From positions 1 through 62,936 of the forward strand of contig NZ_JADEWY010000020.1 of assembly GCF_015207375.1 (NCBI RefSeq): 62,936 nt of DNA. The letters are read 5' to 3'. The DNA comes from Coleofasciculus sp. LEGE 07092. GTDB lineage: Bacteria > Cyanobacteriota > Cyanobacteriia > Cyanobacteriales > Coleofasciculaceae. Of this stretch, positions 9,098-18,155 are shown piece by piece. A program made the translations under genes and the position numbers. How positions within the stretch are numbered: the first letter of the stretch is position 1; every line of letters begins with the position of its first letter. The notes beneath the pieces are model-generated. The model saw nothing but the letters and a program-made list of their open reading frames with translations. It had not been told where the DNA came from and made no database searches.

Positions 9098-10582
9098 TCA
9101 ATCTAACCGACAGAACTTGCGATCGCGGTCAAATTCAGGGTCTTGCCAAGAATAGGCAAAATGGCTTACCCCGTTGATGCGCGGCGTTTTCTGGCGTAGT
9201 GCCTGCATCTGAGCTTCTAAAGAGGGACGATTGCTGACAGATTTACCCCAAGTTCCTGCTAGTGCGGGTATCACTGGTGTGCTGGGGTCGGCTCGATCTG
9301 TCACCCGCTTGACTAAATTTTCAATGCAACCGGTGTGACCACAGACACCGTAAGACATCGGATGCCACTCCAGAGACGGCGAAAAATGATCCCAAGGCTG
9401 GAGGCGGGAATCATACCCACCCTGACCGACTACCTGGTTGGCATCAGGGAAAAATACCGCTCCTGCTGTTACTCCAGCACGTTGGGCAGGAAGTGTTGCT
9501 ACTGCCAGAAAGTCCAGAACACCTTGGGCGGCGTGGGCGACACTAAGCTGCCATAGTTGCCAGTTTAGAGATGCGACTGTCTCGTTTTCACTGGGAGTAC
9601 GTCCCTGCCACAGAGGTGCTCCCTCCGTGGGGTAAAGGTCTTGAACGGCTTTCACATCACTAGCACTAATGGAACCGTTACGAATGTAGCGCTGAATGAG
9701 TTCTCGCCCTTGATTGTTAAGACTCCGGTTGTAGAGTGCCTGTTTAGAGGCATCACCGTAAATCCACAAATCCTCTAGTTTGGTGGCGACAGAATCAGCT
9801 CCTGACCCGCGCGGATAGCGAATGTAATCGAATAAAATTCCGTCTGGGCGTCGCTTGAGTACAGCTTGAACGAGTTGGTAGTAATCGGTTTTGGCTTGAT
9901 TGTTGTAGGGGTCGATGAAGACTTGTGACTGGTCGCGGACAAAGGACAAGCTTGTTTCTCCCCGACCATTACGGGCTAGCACTCCTTTTCGGTCGAGGCG
10001 TTGGGCATAGGTGTAGCCAAAATTCATTGTGAACATCCAGGCGTAAACCTGTAAGCCCCGCTCATGTCCTTTTTGAATGGTCTGAGCTAACAAGTCTACT
10101 TGCTCAGTTCCAGGCGATCGCAAAGCCGAGAGCCAAGGCGTTGGGTTATCGGCTGAGGGAAGCAGTACCTGACCGTCAAAAAATACTTCTAGGTAAACTT
10201 TGTTGTAGCCTCGGTTAACGATGCGGTCTAGAATTTCATCAATTCCCCCAGAGCGAGCGTCACAGGGATAGACGCGCAGCCAAACGGCTTGGTCTTTGGG
10301 CCAAGTGCGAGAGCGGCACTGCCGCAAGGAATCAGCGTGCTGCTTAAGCAGGGCTTTGTAGCGGTTATCAGAATCGGGATTGCCTTTGAGGGCATTGATG
10401 CGTAAGCTTTCTTTTTGAGCGATCGCATCCTTAGAGAAATGGCAGTAGGCTGCTGTTTGAGCCTGAGCTTTCTGAGTCAAAGCATAGGGACTAATTAGAC
10501 TGCTGCTAGTTAAGGTTGCTGCAACAACACTTCGACAAATATAACGCTGATATCGCGGAAAACCGTTATACATTACCTGCAA
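9098..10582 (-). CDS. Secreted GHL10-type glycoside hydrolase-like protein (DUF187 family)
   Basis: Protein of 494 residues with a probable signal peptide (hydrophobic stretch SVVAATLTSSSLISPYALT). A TIM-barrel glycosyl-hydrolase-like (GHL10) core follows: AVWLRVYPCDARSGGIDEIL, KVYLEVFFDGQ, GLQVYAWMFTMNFG and the segment GILFDYIRYPRG. Relatives such as E. coli YddW/DigH cleave denuded peptidoglycan glycans, so a cell-wall role is plausible but not shown. Alone between repeats, it is probably monocistronic. Confidence 0.78.
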   Translation of the reverse strand: MQVMYNGFPRYQRYICRSVVAATLTSSSLISPYALTQKAQAQTAAYCHFSKDAIAQKESLRINALKGNPDSDNRYKALLKQHADSLRQCRSRTWPKDQAVWLRVYPCDARSGGIDEILDRIVNRGYNKVYLEVFFDGQVLLPSADNPTPWLSALRSPGTEQVDLLAQTIQKGHERGLQVYAWMFTMNFGYTYAQRLDRKGVLARNGRGETSLSFVRDQSQVFIDPYNNQAKTDYYQLVQAVLKRRPDGILFDYIRYPRGSGADSVATKLEDLWIYGDASKQALYNRSLNNQGRELIQRYIRNGSISASDVKAVQDLYPTEGAPLWQGRTPSENETVASLNWQLWQLSVAHAAQGVLDFLAVATLPAQRAGVTAGAVFFPDANQVVGQGGYDSRLQPWDHFSPSLEWHPMSYGVCGHTGCIENLVKRVTDRADPSTPVIPALAGTWGKSVSNRPSLEAQMQALRQKTPRINGVSHFAYSWQDPEFDRDRKFCRLD

Positions 10583-10755
10583 ACACTACAATATAATACA
10601 AAGTGGCTGCCTTTAGTCTTAACAGACGGCTTAATCAATGGGCAAAATTATATAGGGTTTGGGCTGCATTCTCTGTCTTCAGCGATTTTTCTGGCTATTC
10701 CGGACGTTTGCTCCGAAATTTCTCAGTGTTTCCTTGAGTTTGCCATTTTTTTTAA

Positions 10756-10783
10756 GTAGAGACGTTGCAGGCAACGTCTCTAC
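10756..10783. repeat. GTAGAGACGTT palindromic repeat, copy 2
   Basis: Perfect palindrome GTAGAGACGTTGC-AG-GCAACGTCTCTAC, extending to a 16-bp stem (10753-10786). Same family as 7371-7398 and 22783-22810. The adjacent T-run lies on the wrong side for it to terminate psb27 transcription. Confidence 0.8.
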
Positions 10784-10827
10784 TTAGCTTCAGCAAAAAA
10801 TTGAGAAGGCGGAGCGTAAACCCAAGA

Positions 10828-10862
10828 TTGATGGCTAATAACTCCATGCTATTAGCCATCAA
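10828..10862 (-). terminator. 13-bp stem downstream of psb27
   Basis: TTGATGGCTAATA and TATTAGCCATCAA form a perfect 13-bp stem with a 9-base loop, 12 bases past the psb27 stop. There is no U-run, so it may be a 3' stabilising or processing hairpin rather than an intrinsic terminator. Confidence 0.5.
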
Positions 10863-10874
10863 GCGTCAAAACCT

Positions 10875-11276
10875 TTAAGCACCCCGCTGCAAAGCTCTCT
10901 CTACCTGCCGAAATTCCTGTTCTAGCCGTTTCTTTAGTTTTTCCGGCAGAGGACGGTTGGGATAAGAACTGTAATGACCGGCTAAGGAATTCAAAGCAGT
11001 TCTCATGGTAGTAAAGGAACTGAGGTTTGCCACAGAGCCATCTCGCCGATAGCGAGAGGCAAATTCATTGATGTTTTGACGCGCTTCTGACTGAGCCGCA
11101 GCCTTATCTGGCGCATCTTTGGGTAATTCAATGGCGGCTCTCAGAGTATTCAGCAACGTCAAGGTATCCTGGCGGTAATCCCCAGTGAAGCCTGTGGTAC
11201 TGCTTGCTGAACACCCCATTAGACCAATCATAACAACTAAGACAAGGGCAACAAGACGGGATAAGTAGCGCTTCAT
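10875..11276 (-). CDS. psb27: Photosystem II assembly lipoprotein Psb27
   Basis: Lipoprotein of 133 residues. The signal peptide ends in lipobox LMGC; the mature part is a four-helix bundle with the family blocks TGDYRQDTLTLLNTLRAAIE, the ASRYRRDG region and NSLAGHYSSYPNRPLPEKLK. Psb27 binds the lumenal side of CP43 in assembling or repairing photosystem II and keeps the extrinsic oxygen-evolving proteins off until the manganese cluster forms. Single gene with its own flanking spacers and a 13-bp stem downstream. Confidence 0.95.
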   Translation of the reverse strand: MKRYLSRLVALVLVVMIGLMGCSASSTTGFTGDYRQDTLTLLNTLRAAIELPKDAPDKAAAQSEARQNINEFASRYRRDGSVANLSSFTTMRTALNSLAGHYSSYPNRPLPEKLKKRLEQEFRQVERALQRGA

Positions 11277-11616
11277 AAGTATGATTCACAACAGACGGAT
11301 TTTCAAAATTAGAACTGATCCTAACCCGGAATGGTGCATCGGGGATCGTCTCTAGATGACGGATTAGGATAGGGCTTGGAGTTTTCGCTGATAGCTATTC
11401 GCTCAGAGCGATACTTAGAGCTTGAGCAATTTTTCAGAGTTTGACCGATCAATAGGAGTGTAACGGCACAGGCTTTATTCAATTGATAGTTTATTCTTAT
11501 GATTACTATTCAAAATAATTATCCTTAACGCCGATAAAGACATAAGTGGCATTCTTAAACGCAATCCTCAGATAGTCTCTCTATCCTGCTTAACACATCA
11601 GTTTTACCTAAAAGTA
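11277..11616. other. Intergenic, nothing recognised
   Basis: About 340 bases between psb27 and the microprotein gene. It should contain the psb27 promoter (minus strand), but no convincing -10/-35 pair, RNA gene or remnant was seen. Confidence 0.4.
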
Positions 11617-11724
11617 TTACTTTTGTTGTTTTCGTTTTTCAATCGCTTCTCGCAGTCGTCGAGCTGTTTCCTCTTGAGCTTTCTTCTCTCGTTGAGATTG
11701 CTTATCGTTATTGCTCTCTCCCAT
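11617..11724 (-). CDS. Charged microprotein, 35 aa
   Basis: A 35-codon reading frame starting ATG at 11724, preceded on its strand by a Shine-Dalgarno-like TAGGAGC seven or so bases upstream. The product is extremely hydrophilic, rich in Lys, Arg, Glu and Gln (starts MGESNNDKQSQREKKAQEE, ends EAIEKRKQQK), and should form a single charged helix. It resembles unnamed short helical proteins seen in other cyanobacteria; function unknown. It is independent of thf1, which ends in a strong terminator upstream. Confidence 0.5.
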   Translation of the reverse strand: MGESNNDKQSQREKKAQEETARRLREAIEKRKQQK

Positions 11725-11941
11725 GATTAAAGCTCCTAACCATTCATTATGTTAATTCGATAATTAACGAATGGGGTAGAGCTGAGGATGAGGGGGGGGA
11801 AACACCCCTGATAGCAATCCTTACGAAAGGACTGACGCCAACAGCCACATTTCTTGAGGTAATAAAAACCCCACTGGGATGACTGGGAGTGGGGTCGGGA
11901 ATGAATGAAACTGCACTGTTGATCTTACGGGTTTGCCTTTG

Positions 11942-11981
11942 AAAAAGCATCACCCATTCTGTTCATCCAGGTGGGTGATGC
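11942..11981 (-). terminator. Rho-independent terminator of thf1
   Basis: On the minus strand GCATCACCCA and TGGGTGATGC form a perfect 10-bp stem (11947-11956 with 11972-11981), immediately followed by TTTTTC. It lies 54 bases beyond the thf1 stop. Confidence 0.85.
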
Positions 11982-12034
11982 TAGTCATTGAGGTACTTCA
12001 CAAGCATGAGAACTGCTATATTCATGCTTCATAA

Positions 12035-12760
12035 TTACGATGCCTTGGTCGATTCTTGTGAATCACTCGCAGAGCTTTCGGCTTTATTTTTCTCTTGAGC
12101 ACGCTGTTCCCGTTTTTTGCGATCCGCTTGAATGGCATCTTGTATAGCAATCTGCGCCTGAGCCATTTTTTCTAGGTTACTGCGGTACAACTCCAAATCT
12201 TTTTGCAATTTTTCTTCGGGAAGATGCAAAGCTTCACCTATTTGCCTGAGTGTCTCGGTAACTTGCTTTTGGTCTTTGACCAACTCCGAGTCAGCCTCTT
12301 CTAGGAGGCTATACAAGCCAATTGCAAACAGACGACTGTATTTAAACTTAGGGTTGTCCGAGATACCTACCATAGTGGTATGCAGATCCGGAGCGCTATC
12401 TAAGGGCGTTGGCGAATTCAACCAGGAGATGAATTGTTGCCCCGACCAAGGCTCTGCCGCTGTTTTTAACCGTAGAGCATCTTGCTGGTATTGCTGTGGG
12501 TTATCCCCAACTGCCTTACAAAGGGCTTCAAAGATGGATTCTTTATCTCGTTCCGGTTGATAGCCTTGCATGAAGCGGTTAAAGGATGTTACGACTCCCA
12601 ATGCATAAATTGGATCGTAGTGGAAATCCACATTCACCGATAACAGATGCATCTCTACCATCAACTCTTCTACCACTCGTCGGTAAATTGAGTTAATCGG
12701 ACGGGTGTGATAGTTATAAAAATCTCGTTTGGTATCCGAGACTGTGCGAAGATTATCCAC
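12035..12760 (-). CDS. thf1: Photosystem II biogenesis protein Thf1/Psb29
   Basis: Protein of 241 residues. The N-terminal block RTVSDTKRDFYNYHTRPINS, followed by IYRRVVEELMVEMHLL, is diagnostic of the Psb29/Thf1 family, which acts in thylakoid formation and in FtsH-dependent photosystem II repair. The C-terminus is a long charged coiled coil (QADRKKREQRAQEKNKAES). Monocistronic, with a clear intrinsic terminator downstream. Confidence 0.95.
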   Translation of the reverse strand: MDNLRTVSDTKRDFYNYHTRPINSIYRRVVEELMVEMHLLSVNVDFHYDPIYALGVVTSFNRFMQGYQPERDKESIFEALCKAVGDNPQQYQQDALRLKTAAEPWSGQQFISWLNSPTPLDSAPDLHTTMVGISDNPKFKYSRLFAIGLYSLLEEADSELVKDQKQVTETLRQIGEALHLPEEKLQKDLELYRSNLEKMAQAQIAIQDAIQADRKKREQRAQEKNKAESSASDSQESTKAS

Positions 12761-12977
12761 AAAGCCGAATTGATTTGGTATTTGATCCCATTGTCTCCCT
12801 TAAGGACACGTTTGCCAAGGTTATCTATTCTAGAGGGACTCAACTCGAGGATCGCGTAGCATTAGCGATGGGGGGCAGTTAACATTTAATCCTAGGCGGT
12901 TCTGATGCTACCTCTAGCGTTAGCGAATGGCTGCTATCGCCCGAAATCCACCACGATAAAAGCGTTAATAAACATCA

Positions 12978-13592
12978 ATGACTTTTCCGACAGAGCTAAT
13001 TACCCTGGCACGCTACATGGCTGGCGAATTCGACAACCAAAAGCAAGCACTTGCCGAACCTGCCTGGTACGTTCACCTCCGCCTCTGGCAACGACCTGTA
13101 CCCCTATTTACTGAAGATAGCTTAACTCTCTTTGCTGAACAAGCCAGTATTGTTAACCTTGATCACCCCTACCGTCCCCGCATCCTGCGGCTACAGCTAA
13201 TCGAGACAAATCCTGTCTTATTGCAGGTGCAATATTACATGATTAAGGAGCCAGAAGCGATTGTAGGGGCTGGTCGTAACTTAGAGATGTTAAAGCAACT
13301 CACAACCGAACAAATCGAATTTTTACCGGGCTGTGTTCTCAAGGTTCAACCGCGCCAAGTTGGATTAAATTCCTATGAGTTCTCCGCTTCATCGGCAACA
13401 GGTAGCCCTTGTCGCTTTAGTTATCAAGGCAACAACTACCAAGTTTCTCTTGGTTTTGAGGTGACAGAGGCAGAATTTCGCAGCTATGACAAGGGCATCG
13501 ATCCCGCAACCGGAAAAGCCATTTGGGGAGCCTTACTCGGTTCATTTCGGTTCACCAAGCGTCAAAATTTTGCGGCTGAACTCCCCGTTTGA
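12978..13592 (+). CDS. cpcT: CpcT/CpeT-family phycobilin lyase
   Basis: Protein of 204 residues of the CpcT/CpeT beta-barrel family: block LARYMAGEFDNQKQALAEP, then PAWYVHLRLWQRPVP, YRPRILRL, and a C-terminal YDKGIDPATGKAIWGALLGS. CpcT attaches phycocyanobilin to Cys-153 (155) of phycocyanin beta; CpeT-like members chaperone or attach phycoerythrobilin. The full-length, well-conserved sequence favours an active lyase, but CpcT versus CpeT cannot be separated by eye. ATG start at 12978. Confidence 0.87.
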   Translation: MTFPTELITLARYMAGEFDNQKQALAEPAWYVHLRLWQRPVPLFTEDSLTLFAEQASIVNLDHPYRPRILRLQLIETNPVLLQVQYYMIKEPEAIVGAGRNLEMLKQLTTEQIEFLPGCVLKVQPRQVGLNSYEFSASSATGSPCRFSYQGNNYQVSLGFEVTEAEFRSYDKGIDPATGKAIWGALLGSFRFTKRQNFAAELPV

Positions 13593-13684
13593 TTGTCACT
13601 TGTCAGCGAGTGGCAAAGGATGGGAGTAACGGATGTAATGGATAATTTATCAATTCTCATTTACTAATGACTAATGACCAAATG

Positions 13685-14053
13685 TCAGGTTGCTATGCTC
13701 CGGGGAACCCCCTCAAGAGCTTCCTCCTCGGTTTCAAAGATTTCAAATACTGAATCCATCATAGTTACTTCAAACACCAGCTTGGCTTCGGGATGAACAT
13801 TACAGATGCGGAAGCTACCTTTAACTTTGTCAGCATCTCGCATTCCTGCCACCAAGGATGTTAAACCAGAACTGTCAATAAAATTAACTTGACTGAGATT
13901 GACGACCACATGGCGACTGAGCTTAGAAATAGATTCTTGCAACTTGAGACGAAATTGCCAAGCTGTAGTAATATCTAAGCGTCCCATAGGGGCTAAGACA
14001 ATAACAGTCGTTCCCTCTTTTGTCGTATACGTTTTTTGATCAATATGAATCAT
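13685..14053 (-). CDS. STAS-domain anti-sigma-factor antagonist-like protein
   Basis: Single-domain STAS protein of 122 residues. The phosphoacceptor region reads VNFIDSSGLTSLVAGMRDAD, with the conserved serine pair of SpoIIAA-like antagonists. A strong Shine-Dalgarno (GGAAGGAGGTCACTG before ATG) supports the start. Members of this family are switched by serine phosphorylation and partner switching; no cognate kinase or phosphatase is adjacent, so the partner is elsewhere. Confidence 0.88.
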   Translation of the reverse strand: MIHIDQKTYTTKEGTTVIVLAPMGRLDITTAWQFRLKLQESISKLSRHVVVNLSQVNFIDSSGLTSLVAGMRDADKVKGSFRICNVHPEAKLVFEVTMMDSVFEIFETEEEALEGVPRSIAT

Positions 14054-14422
14054 CAGTGACCTCCTTCCAGCAGCAGCTCCTTTCGATCGTCAAGAGGAGT
14101 CATGTAGCTTAGGGTTGTTCCCGCTCGCGTCAATGAAGGCTCGAACACTCCATTTGAGCCACGAAGCTCGATCCAGTTCAGATAAAGTCAACTCAACCCC
14201 TCTCCCAGCCAGCACGCTTGTCCCGTTTTCCTTTCTGGGTAAGAGGGAACAGGTAGAGTCAGACTCCTCCTTAGTTACCCCCCTTACAGAGAAAGATAGG
14301 TAGAACGGTTTTACGCACAGCCTGCGCGAAGGAAAGAAGTTGGAAAATAGGTGAACCGAACCGTATTGCAACAAGTACCTCGATCGAGCAGCCTTCGCTA
14401 CTTATCCCCCCCGTAGTTTAAC
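14054..14422. other. Intergenic, nothing recognised
   Basis: About 370 bases between the STAS gene and hemF. Short open frames occur here but have no ribosome site, family motif or coding-like composition. It should hold the STAS gene promoter. Confidence 0.4.
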
Positions 14423-15469
14423 TCAGATATCTTCTGAGGTAGCAGGTATCCAGTTCGCCCAATCTTGAGGTTTGAGGAAGGTTTGGTACAACTGAGCTTC
14501 TGGAGTATTGGGTTGGGGTTGGTAGCCGTATTCCCACCGGACTAAGGGAGGGAGAGACATGAGAATGGACTCAGTACGTCCATTGGTTTGCAAGCCAAAG
14601 ATGGTGCCTCGGTCGTAAACCAGGTTAAATTCTACATAACGACCCCGACGATAGAGCTGGAAGTTTCGTTCACGATCGCCATACTCGAGCCCTCGCCGCC
14701 CCTCAACAATGGGCAAGTAAGCGGGTAAAAAAGCATTACCACACTCCTGCACAAAAGCAAATAGTTCTTCCCAGGGGCGCAAATTTAACACTCCAACTTG
14801 ATTGCTATAAGTTGCTGCTTCGCCCTCGAGGTGAGGACCCCGATACAGTGTTCCCCGTCCATCTTGATAGTCAAAAAACAGTCCACCAACACCCCGCATT
14901 TCTTGGCGGTGTTTCAGATAGAAATATTCATCGCACCAGCGCTTGAAGACGGGGTAATAGTCAGTGTGGTGAGCGTCGCAGGCGGTTTTAAAGGTTTTGT
15001 GAAAATGAGCTGCATCTTCGGCGAAGGGATAGTAAGGGGTTAAATCTGCGCCGCCGCCAAACCACCAAACCGGTCCAGCCTCAAAATAGCGATAATTTAG
15101 GTGAACTGTGGGGATGTAAGGATTGCGGGGGTGCAGTACCATGGATGTGCCAGTGGCAAAGAAGCCATGTCCGGCTGCCTCTGGGCGCTGGGTTAAGATT
15201 GAGGGCGGAAGCTGAGTGCCCCATACTTCCGAAAAGTTTACCCCTCCCTGCTCAAAGACAGCACCGTCCCGAATAACACGGGAACGCCCGCCGCCGCCTT
15301 CTTCTCGCTCCCACGTATCTTCTTTGAAGGTACTAACACCATCTACCAGGGTGAGAGCCTCGCAAATCGAGTCTTGTAGCTGCTGCATAAACAGCTTGAC
15401 TCGTTCCCTAGAGTTAGTGGGAGGTAAAGAAGTAGTGGGGGTCGTTACGTCTGTCTGAAAAGCTGTCAT
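14423..15469 (-). CDS. hemF: Oxygen-dependent coproporphyrinogen III oxidase
   Basis: Protein of 348 residues, normal length. Signature blocks are [26 protein letters not shown] with [15 protein letters not shown], and [20 protein letters not shown] with [11 protein letters not shown]. It decarboxylates coproporphyrinogen III to protoporphyrinogen IX with O2 in haem and chlorophyll synthesis. Soluble homodimer. ATG start; single gene. Confidence 0.96.
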   Translation of the reverse strand: MTAFQTDVTTPTTSLPPTNSRERVKLFMQQLQDSICEALTLVDGVSTFKEDTWEREEGGGGRSRVIRDGAVFEQGGVNFSEVWGTQLPPSILTQRPEAAGHGFFATGTSMVLHPRNPYIPTVHLNYRYFEAGPVWWFGGGADLTPYYPFAEDAAHFHKTFKTACDAHHTDYYPVFKRWCDEYFYLKHRQEMRGVGGLFFDYQDGRGTLYRGPHLEGEAATYSNQVGVLNLRPWEELFAFVQECGNAFLPAYLPIVEGRRGLEYGDRERNFQLYRRGRYVEFNLVYDRGTIFGLQTNGRTESILMSLPPLVRWEYGYQPQPNTPEAQLYQTFLKPQDWANWIPATSEDI

Positions 15470-15619
15470 AATTTCAAGTCAATGCAGTTAAATCAAAAAC
15501 GAATAGCTGCTAAAAGAATAGTTTGATGGTTCAAGGGTTTATTTTAAGCTAAGTGCGTAACGGTGTTCTAGCACCACCATGCGATCGCTTCCCTGTCTGG
15601 AGAATCTTGACCGAGTTGT

Positions 15620-15885
15620 TTTATCAAAAATCTTGGGTCTAAAAGCCCGTCGTGCCAAGTCAGTTCAGGAAATGGCTAGAGCATTTCGGGGTCAAGTTCG
15701 GCAAGATAACCGTAGCGGTTAATCCGGCATATACCTCCCAGGAATGTTCTAACTGTGGTGCGATAGTCAAAAAGTCTCTGTCAACGAGAACCCACATCCA
15801 CAGACGTGGGTTTGTTCTGGATAGAGACTGGAACGCCGCCATCAACATCCTGAAATTAGCCTTGAGTATGGTTAATTATCCTTAG
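15620..15885 (+). pseudogene. TnpB (IS200/IS605 OrfB) C-terminal remnant, copy A
   Basis: The C-terminal zinc-ribbon part of TnpB: FRKWLEHFGVKFGKITVAVN, then PAYTSQECSNCG, and RDWNAAINILKLAL. The first CxxC is intact but the second pair is lost (THIHRRGF instead of the THVCxxCGF type), and the RuvC core is absent. Nearly the same sequence occurs in inverted orientation at 16660-16902. The segment before 15652 reads SKILGLKARRAKSV in another frame, a decayed upstream part. Confidence 0.82.
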
Positions 15886-15980
15886 AGGAGTTGCCAATCC
15901 ATTCTGTAGTAGGATGTTTAGGCAACACCCCTAACCTAAGATAAAAGATTTGCCAGAGGGTCGCTACAGGAGGTGTGGTT

Positions 15981-16463
15981 GTGATTCTTAACTTTTCCTT
16001 CAAGTTAATTGCTGGTCGAGAGGGGATTTTGTGCAAGTTTTCCCTCTTGAGAACCTATCGTGTTTTAAGTAGCGCTCCGGTAGACGTACTCTGGCAAAAA
16101 TTAATCAATCTAGCAGATGTTTCCTGGCATCCCCTCTTCTCCAGCACCAATGCACCTCAAGGGCTAATCGCCAAACCCGGTTTGATTTATCAAGTGGTGA
16201 CTCGTTTGACCCCAATTCCGGTGCGAATTTTTGTTGAACGGGTACTACCGGGCGAACTACTCAGCGTCCGTATCCTGGCAATTCCTGGCGTAGAGAATCG
16301 AGTAACCTACCGAGTTGAATCTGCGGTTTGCGGTACTTACGTATCTTACTCAATGACACTGCGGGGTTGGTTGTCTCCGTTACTCTGGTGCTTGATTCGT
16401 CCCTACGCGGCGCGTGTGGCATCTGAATTAGCTCAGGCAGCCGAGCAAGCGGGAGTCCTTTAA
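15981..16463 (+). CDS. SRPBCC-family (polyketide cyclase/dehydrase-like) protein
   Basis: About 160 residues with an SRPBCC ligand-binding fold pattern: TYRVLSSAPVDVLWQKLINL, DVSWHP, the strand FVERVLPGELLSVRILAIPG, and a C-terminal helix RPYAARVASELAQAAEQAG. GTG at 15981 is preferred because AGGAGGT (15968-15974) lies six bases upstream; GTG at 15975 abuts the ribosome site. Ligand unknown. It sits between two inverted TnpB remnants, which suggests this short segment was moved or bracketed by transposition. Confidence 0.7.
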   Translation: MILNFSFKLIAGREGILCKFSLLRTYRVLSSAPVDVLWQKLINLADVSWHPLFSSTNAPQGLIAKPGLIYQVVTRLTPIPVRIFVERVLPGELLSVRILAIPGVENRVTYRVESAVCGTYVSYSMTLRGWLSPLLWCLIRPYAARVASELAQAAEQAGVL

Positions 16464-16515
16464 AGGGTTTGTCCTTTGTCAAATCAAGGACCAATCACTT
16501 TTGACACTCCCCTGG

Positions 16516-16902
16516 CTAAAGCCGAAGGGATTCTTCGTTCATAAATCCAACTTGCCCTGACAGGACTTCGACAACGCTCAGTCCAACCGGAGTAGAGGTC
16601 GAATCTCCCGAAGCGTTCGGATCTAAGATCCAAGTTCCAGTATGCCCTACCGTACTCAAGGCTAGTTTCAGGATGTTGATGGCAGCGTTCCAGTCTCTAC
16701 CTAAGATGAATCCACATTCACAAACATGGGTTCTCGTTGACAGAGACTTTTTGACTATCGCACCACAGTTAGAACATTCCTGGGAGGTATATGCCGGATT
16801 AACCGCTACGGTTATCTTGCCGAACTTGACCCCGAAATGCTCTAGCCATTTCCTGAACTGACTTGGCACGACGGGCTTTTAGACCCAAGATTTTTGATAA
16901 CT
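16516..16902 (-). pseudogene. TnpB (IS200/IS605 OrfB) C-terminal remnant, copy B
   Basis: Inverted partner of copy A. Here the zinc ribbon is closer to intact (CSNCG, then THVCECGFILGRDWNAAINIL) and the typical cyanobacterial TnpB tail follows (GHTGTWILDPNASGDSTS, ending near NEESLRL). The catalytic RuvC domain is missing, so it cannot act as a nuclease. The upstream breakpoint shared with copy A shows the truncation preceded the duplication. Confidence 0.82.
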
Positions 16903-16964
16903 AATGACTTATGACCGGAACCCATTAAGATCTATGAAGAATCGAGGAAGCAATTGCTCCTGGG

Positions 16965-18062
16965 TTGTCTGTAGGCAGGAATGGGAACGTTACTATGGTT
17001 GATACTAATTCAGTTTTAGAGGTATTGAGACCCGTCCAAGACCCCGAACTCCGCAAGAGTTTGGTGGAATTGAACATGATTCGCAATGTCAAAATGGACG
17101 GGAGTACGGTCAGCTTTACGTTAGTGTTGACAACTCCGGCTTGCCCTTTGCGAGAATTTATCGTTGAGGATTGCCAGAAAGCGGTTAAGCAGTTACCGGG
17201 GGTCGAAGATGTGGTGGTGGATGTGACAGCCGAGACACCTCAGCAAAAATCCCTACCGGATCGCACAGGCATTGAGGGCGTAAAAAATATTGTTGCCGTC
17301 TCTAGTGGCAAGGGTGGCGTCGGCAAGAGTACTGTTGCAGTGAATGTCGCTGTGGCACTAGCACAGTTGGGTGCTAAAGTCGGTCTAATTGACGCGGATA
17401 TTTACGGACCCAACTCAGCGGCAATGCTGGGGTTAGGAGACGCTAAAGTAAAAGTGCAACAAAGTCCCCAAGGTGAAGTACTCGAACCCGCATTTAACCA
17501 TGGGGTTAAATTGGTATCCATGGCGTTTTTAATTGACCCAGACCAGCCAGTTATTTGGCGAGGACCGATGTTAAATGGGATAATTCGCCAGTTTCTCTAC
17601 CAGGTCAATTGGGGACAATTGGATTATCTGATTGTGGATATGCCACCGGGAACGGGCGATGCCCAGCTAACGATGTGTCAGGCGGTGCCAATGGCTGGGA
17701 CAGTAATCGTGACGACACCGCAAAACGTGGCGCTGCTAGATGCTCGTAGGGGTTTGAAGATGTTTCAGCAACTGGGGGTATCGGTGCTGGGGATTGTGGA
17801 AAATATGAGTTATTTTATCCCGCCGGATTTACCTGATCGCCAGTATGATTTGTTTGGTTCTGGTGGTGGCGAGAAAACCTCGCAGGAACTCGGTATCCCC
17901 TTGCTCGGTTGCATTCCCCTAGAAGTTTCCTTGAGAGAGGGAGGTGATCGGGGTTTGCCGATTGTGGTGGCTGAACCTGAGTCAGCGTCAGCTCAAGCAA
18001 TCGTCGCGATCGCTAAAGCTATGGCTGCAAAAGTCTCGGTTGCTGCTCTGGGTAGCAGTTAG
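16965..18062 (+). CDS. mrp: Mrp/ApbC/NBP35-type Fe-S cluster carrier ATPase
   Basis: N-terminal DUF59/MIP18 domain (LRPVQDPELRKSLVELNMI; TPACPLREFI) followed by a deviant Walker A P-loop SSGKGGVGKSTVAVN and IDADIYGPN. These proteins carry or assemble Fe-S clusters. The usual CxxC cluster ligands after NMSYF are absent (NMSYFIPPDLPDRQYDLFGS), a cyanobacterial variation. The translated frame opens at TTG 16965, but ATG 16995 (MVDTNSVLEVLRP) matches the family better. Confidence 0.92.
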   Translation: MSVGRNGNVTMVDTNSVLEVLRPVQDPELRKSLVELNMIRNVKMDGSTVSFTLVLTTPACPLREFIVEDCQKAVKQLPGVEDVVVDVTAETPQQKSLPDRTGIEGVKNIVAVSSGKGGVGKSTVAVNVAVALAQLGAKVGLIDADIYGPNSAAMLGLGDAKVKVQQSPQGEVLEPAFNHGVKLVSMAFLIDPDQPVIWRGPMLNGIIRQFLYQVNWGQLDYLIVDMPPGTGDAQLTMCQAVPMAGTVIVTTPQNVALLDARRGLKMFQQLGVSVLGIVENMSYFIPPDLPDRQYDLFGSGGGEKTSQELGIPLLGCIPLEVSLREGGDRGLPIVVAEPESASAQAIVAIAKAMAAKVSVAALGSS

Positions 18063-18155
18063 TCTTTTTAGAGTAAAATCTCTTTCAAAATTCCTGACTG
18101 TTACATTCGATCTACGCTAATTGCTAAAAGACTCCAATCCCTAGCCACTTGTTTT

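Noticed and set aside
10753-10786. 16-bp palindrome as a psb27 terminator
   Set aside because: The adjacent T-run is on the wrong side for minus-strand transcription; it belongs to a dispersed repeat family.
11747-11953. 68-codon minus-strand frame after thf1
   Set aside because: It begins inside the thf1 terminator stem and has no family features.
14090-14374. 94-codon open frame on the minus strand between the STAS gene and hemF
   Set aside because: No ribosome site, no recognisable domain, and composition unlike the neighbouring genes; judged a chance frame.
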